A DNA stretch of 7,520 bases from assembly GCA_046292345.1 (NCBI GenBank), contig JBKBRC010000076.1:1-7520 (forward strand), read 5' to 3'. Both the position numbers and the translations under genes were made by a program. This DNA is from JBKBRC01 sp046292345. GTDB taxonomy: Bacteria > Bacteroidota > Rhodothermia > Rhodothermales > Rubricoccaceae. The notes under the pieces were generated by a model. That model did not search any database. It was not told the DNA's origin and worked only from the letters and a program-made list of their open reading frames with translations. Shown here piece after piece: positions 5,428 to 7,520 of this stretch (positions within the stretch are counted from its first letter, which is position 1; every line of letters begins with the position of its first letter).

Positions 5428-6405
5428 TTGTTCACGCGATCTGCCGCCCGTCCCGCCTCCGGCCGTCCTGTCGCCGAGAAGCGCCTTGCGTTTGCTGCGC
5501 TCGCCCTGGCCGGCGTGCTCTGGGGGACGTCGTTTTTGCTGGGCAAGGTGGCCCTCACCGAGCTCGGCCCGACGACGCTCATCCTGTACCGCTTCGCGCT
5601 CGCGAGCGCCGTCCTGCTGCCGCTCGTGCGCTGGTCCGGCGTGCCACTGGGCCTGCCCGAGTGGCGGCTCGTGCTGCTGGGCGCGCTCCTGGCGGGACCG
5701 CTGATGTTCGTGATGCAGTTCGAGGGGCTCGCGCGCACGACGGCGGCGAGTGCGGCGCTGCTCGTCGCCGTCGCGCCGCCGCTGCTGGCCATCGGCGCGG
5801 CCGTCGTGGACCGCGAGTGGCCCGGGCGGGTGACATGGGCCGCGGTGGCGCTCTCGAGCGTGGGCGCGTTGGCGCTCGTGGGCGGGCCCGGCGGCGGCGG
5901 CGCCCTGCTCGGCGACGCGCTCTGCCTGCTCTCGATGGTCGCCGCCGTCGGATGGACGCTCGTTTCGCGGCGGCTCGGACGCCGCATCGGCGCCTGGCCG
6001 GCGACGGCGCTCCAGTTCGCCGTCGGCGCGGTGCTGCTCGTGCCGCTGGCGCTCTGGCGCGACGGCGCGCCGCCGCTCGTGCTCTCGGCGCCTGTAGCCG
6101 GCGCCGTGCTCGCGCTCGGGCTGGCCTGCACCGCGCTCACGTTCGGCCTTTGGAACTGGGCCGTGCTGCGCGTCGAGGCGGCGCAGGCGGGCGTGATCGC
6201 CAACCTCGAGCCGCTCGTCGGCGCCGTGCTCGGCGTGGCGCTGCTCGGCGAGACGGTCGGCGGGTGGGCTGTGCTCGGCGGCGCGCTCCTACTGGGAGCG
6301 GCCTACCTGACCACGCGCGCCGAGGCCCGCGCGCGCGGCACCCTCGGGGCCGAGCGGCCGGTCGCGCCGGCCGCCGCCCCGGCTGCGGTGGCCCCGCCGC
6401 CATGA
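5428..6405 (+). CDS. EamA/DMT-family transporter
   Basis: This inner-membrane protein of the drug/metabolite transporter superfamily has two EamA repeats of five predicted helices each. Members export amino acids, metabolites or drugs; the substrate cannot be read from the sequence. The first repeat begins near residue 20 and carries the family signature LWGTSF (31-36), followed by LYRFALASAVLLPL. The second begins near residue 160 (GDALCLLSMVAAVGWTLVSRR). The NLEPLVGAVLG motif of the late helices is present (Glu261). The start is uncertain: no in-frame ATG occurs in a sensible place. The TTG at 5428 gives 325 residues with a short cytoplasmic lead before helix 1, typical for the family. The open frame reaches back to 5158, but that would run over the ridA coding region and add about 90 non-family residues. 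The C-terminal tail is Ala/Pro-rich and ends in Pro-Pro-Pro. The stop overlaps the ATG of a mini-ORF leading into the ATPase gene. Confidence 0.88.
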   Translation: MFTRSAARPASGRPVAEKRLAFAALALAGVLWGTSFLLGKVALTELGPTTLILYRFALASAVLLPLVRWSGVPLGLPEWRLVLLGALLAGPLMFVMQFEGLARTTAASAALLVAVAPPLLAIGAAVVDREWPGRVTWAAVALSSVGALALVGGPGGGGALLGDALCLLSMVAAVGWTLVSRRLGRRIGAWPATALQFAVGAVLLVPLALWRDGAPPLVLSAPVAGAVLALGLACTALTFGLWNWAVLRVEAAQAGVIANLEPLVGAVLGVALLGETVGGWAVLGGALLLGAAYLTTRAEARARGTLGAERPVAPAAAPAAVAPPP

Positions 6406-6430
6406 GCGCCGCCCCGCCGCCATGAGTGCC
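6391..6430 (+). repeat. 20-bp tandem duplication at the eamA/zapE junction
   Basis: The unit gccccgccgccatgagcgcc occupies 6391-6410. A copy with one C-to-T change (atgagtgcc) occupies 6411-6430, and the first nine bases of a further copy (gccccgccc) follow at 6431-6439. Each full unit contains ATGA. The first ATGA (6402-6405) ends eamA, the second (6422-6425) starts the ATPase gene. Because 20 is not a multiple of three, the two ATGs are in different frames. Confidence 0.95.
6402..6425 (+). other. Seven-codon mini-ORF (MSAAPPP) bridging eamA and zapE
   Basis: The ATG at 6402 overlaps the eamA stop (ATGA) and opens a frame encoding only M-S-A-A-P-P-P before a TGA at 6423-6425, which itself overlaps the ATPase ATG at 6422 (ATGA). 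It is a by-product of the 20-bp duplication: the peptide repeats the N-terminal MSAAPP of the downstream protein. A ribosome re-initiating after eamA could pass through it to reach the ATPase gene, so it could act as a translational relay or attenuator. No independent evidence shows it is translated. Confidence 0.35.
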
Positions 6431-7459
6431 GCCCCGCCCCTCACCCCGCCGGCCCGCTATGACGACACGCGCTTCGCCGACTACGTGCCGCAGAACGCGA
6501 GCCAGGCCGAGGCGCTCGAGAAGGCGCGCCGCTTCGTGCGGCTGGCGCGCGTGCGCTACGCGCGCCCCGCATGGTTCCGCCTGCGTCCCCGGCGCCGGAC
6601 CGGCCTGCGCGGCGGCCTCTACCTCGTCGGGCCGGTCGGGACGGGCAAGACGCACCTGCTCGCAGCCATCTACCGCGCCCTCACCGACCCTGTCACGTCG
6701 GGCGCGACGCCCGTGCCGTGCGCGTTCACGCACTCGTCGGCGCTCTTCCGGGCGTCCGAGACGCCCGAGGACTACGCGGCGGCCATCGCGCGGCGCGCGC
6801 GCGTGCTCTGCATCGACGAGGTCGAGCTGGACGACCCCGCCGCCGAGGTGCGGCTGATCGGCGTGCTGCGCGCGCTGCGCCGCCGCCGCGTCACCATCGC
6901 CGCGACGAGCAACGCCGAGCCCGAGGCGTTCGTCTCGGCCGCCTTCGGCCGCGACCGTCTCGAGCGCTTCATCTCGGAGGAGTTCGCGCGGCAGTACCAC
7001 GTGGTCTTCGTAGGGGGAGACGACTACCGGCAGCGCCTCGAGAAGCCCGGCGTGGCCTGGGTGGGGCCGCCCGCCCGCGCGCGCGCGGCCATGCGCGCCG
7101 TCTACGACGCGGTCGCCGCCCGCGCGCCCGGGCGAGCGCGCTGGCTTCCGTTCGCAGACCTGCTCCGCCTTACGGCCGAGACCGAGCGCACCCGCCTCGC
7201 CCGCGAACTGGCCGCGCTCGACCACCTCTTCCTCGACGGCATCGCGATCGCCTCCACCGACGACGCGCTCCGCCTGCTCCGCGTCGCCGACGACCTCTAC
7301 GGCGAGCCGGACCCGCCCGTGCTCTACTTCACCTCGGCCGAGGAGCCCGCGCGCTGGTTTGCCACCGAGGGGCGGGAAGGCCTCGAGGCAGCCATCGCAG
7401 CCAAGTTCACCCGCACGACGAGCCGCCTGACGGCGCTGGCGCGCGTCGAGCGCGTGTAG
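6422..7459 (+). CDS. zapE: ZapE/AFG1-like AAA+ ATPase
   Basis: The 345-residue protein matches the AFG1/ZapE ATPase family. ZapE in E. coli is a Z-ring-associated ATPase; mitochondrial AFG1/LACE1 acts in membrane-protein quality control. Visible motifs are an N-terminal segment (RYDDTRFADYVPQNASQAEALEKARRFV), Walker A GPVGTGKT (residues 70-77), Walker B VLCIDEVELDD (128-138, Asp132/Glu133), and the sensor-1 region VTIAATSNAEP with Asn164. The family's FISEEF...DYRQR segment follows, and a C-terminal FTRTTSRL closely resembles the family's usual FxRxxSRL ending. Between Walker A and B, the aromatic/His-rich HFHRFM-type segment common in the family is not conserved (CAFTHSSALFRA here). The ATG at 6422 is the only plausible start near the conserved N-terminus. 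Coupling to eamA runs through the mini-ORF described separately. The orthology to E. coli zapE is inferred; the general ATPase assignment is firm. Confidence 0.88.
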   Translation: MSAAPPLTPPARYDDTRFADYVPQNASQAEALEKARRFVRLARVRYARPAWFRLRPRRRTGLRGGLYLVGPVGTGKTHLLAAIYRALTDPVTSGATPVPCAFTHSSALFRASETPEDYAAAIARRARVLCIDEVELDDPAAEVRLIGVLRALRRRRVTIAATSNAEPEAFVSAAFGRDRLERFISEEFARQYHVVFVGGDDYRQRLEKPGVAWVGPPARARAAMRAVYDAVAARAPGRARWLPFADLLRLTAETERTRLARELAALDHLFLDGIAIASTDDALRLLRVADDLYGEPDPPVLYFTSAEEPARWFATEGREGLEAAIAAKFTRTTSRLTALARVERV

Positions 7460-7470
7460 CCGCAGGGAGG

Positions 7471-7520
7471 CGCCCGCCGGACGTGGCCGCCCGCCGGACG
7501 TGGCCGCCCGCCGGACGTGG
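7471..7520. repeat. 17-bp intergenic tandem repeat running off the window
   Basis: The unit cgcccgccggacgtggc occupies 7471-7487 and 7488-7504, with 16 of 17 bases of a third copy at 7505-7520, all identical. The array begins 11 bp after the zapE stop and continues to the window edge, so its true length is unknown. The unit length is not a multiple of three, consistent with a non-coding position. Confidence 0.9.

Noticed and set aside
5391..6425. Second plus-strand frame within eamA (344 codons)
   Set aside because: It is an Arg/Ala-rich shadow frame; its final codons are the real mini-ORF region, but the rest has no hydrophobic helices or known motif.
7471..7520. CRISPR array
   Set aside because: The 17-bp copies are directly adjacent with no spacers, so it is a simple tandem repeat.

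Overview
This is a very G+C-rich stretch of bacterial chromosome (roughly 70% or more by eye) with tightly packed genes. Three features point to the Bacteroidota/Rhodothermota side of the bacterial tree, perhaps a Rhodothermales-type marine or thermophilic lineage: the amidase catalytic domain carries a run (EVMERENSVIRLE) like that of Bacteroidota cell-wall amidases, several small exported proteins have signal peptides ending in Ala-Gln, and Shine-Dalgarno sequences are mostly weak or absent. The assignment is an inference; other high-GC phyla are not excluded.

Layout. Positions 1-1853 hold three consecutive plus-strand genes of unknown function: the 3' part of an Ala/Pro-rich protein, then two small exported proteins with helical C-termini. 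Positions 2003-4791 hold a second plus-strand group: an exported N-acetylmuramoyl-L-alanine amidase with an AMIN-like N-terminal domain and a repeat-rich linker, adenine phosphoribosyltransferase (apt), and a small exported protein whose GTG start overlaps the apt stop. A minus-strand ridA (4857-5255) converges on this group. Diverging from ridA, eamA (a 10-TM drug/metabolite-type exporter, 5428-6405) and a ZapE/AFG1-like AAA+ ATPase (6422-7459) form a tight two-gene unit.

Functionally this is mostly housekeeping: peptidoglycan remodelling, purine salvage, removal of reactive enamines/imines, metabolite export, and an ATPase family linked to division and membrane-protein quality control. I see no mobile element, CRISPR array, RNA gene, phage gene or defence system.

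The most distinctive property is the number of short tandem duplications (13-20 bp units) at gene boundaries and in protein linkers: at 1-38, 2537-2623, 2747-2791, 4793-4828, 4843-4868, 6391-6430 and 7471-7520. The most striking is the 20-bp duplication at the eamA/zapE junction. It has copied an ATGA stop/start overlap, so a seven-codon mini-ORF now sits between the two genes and overlaps each by ATGA, with all three reading frames used in succession.
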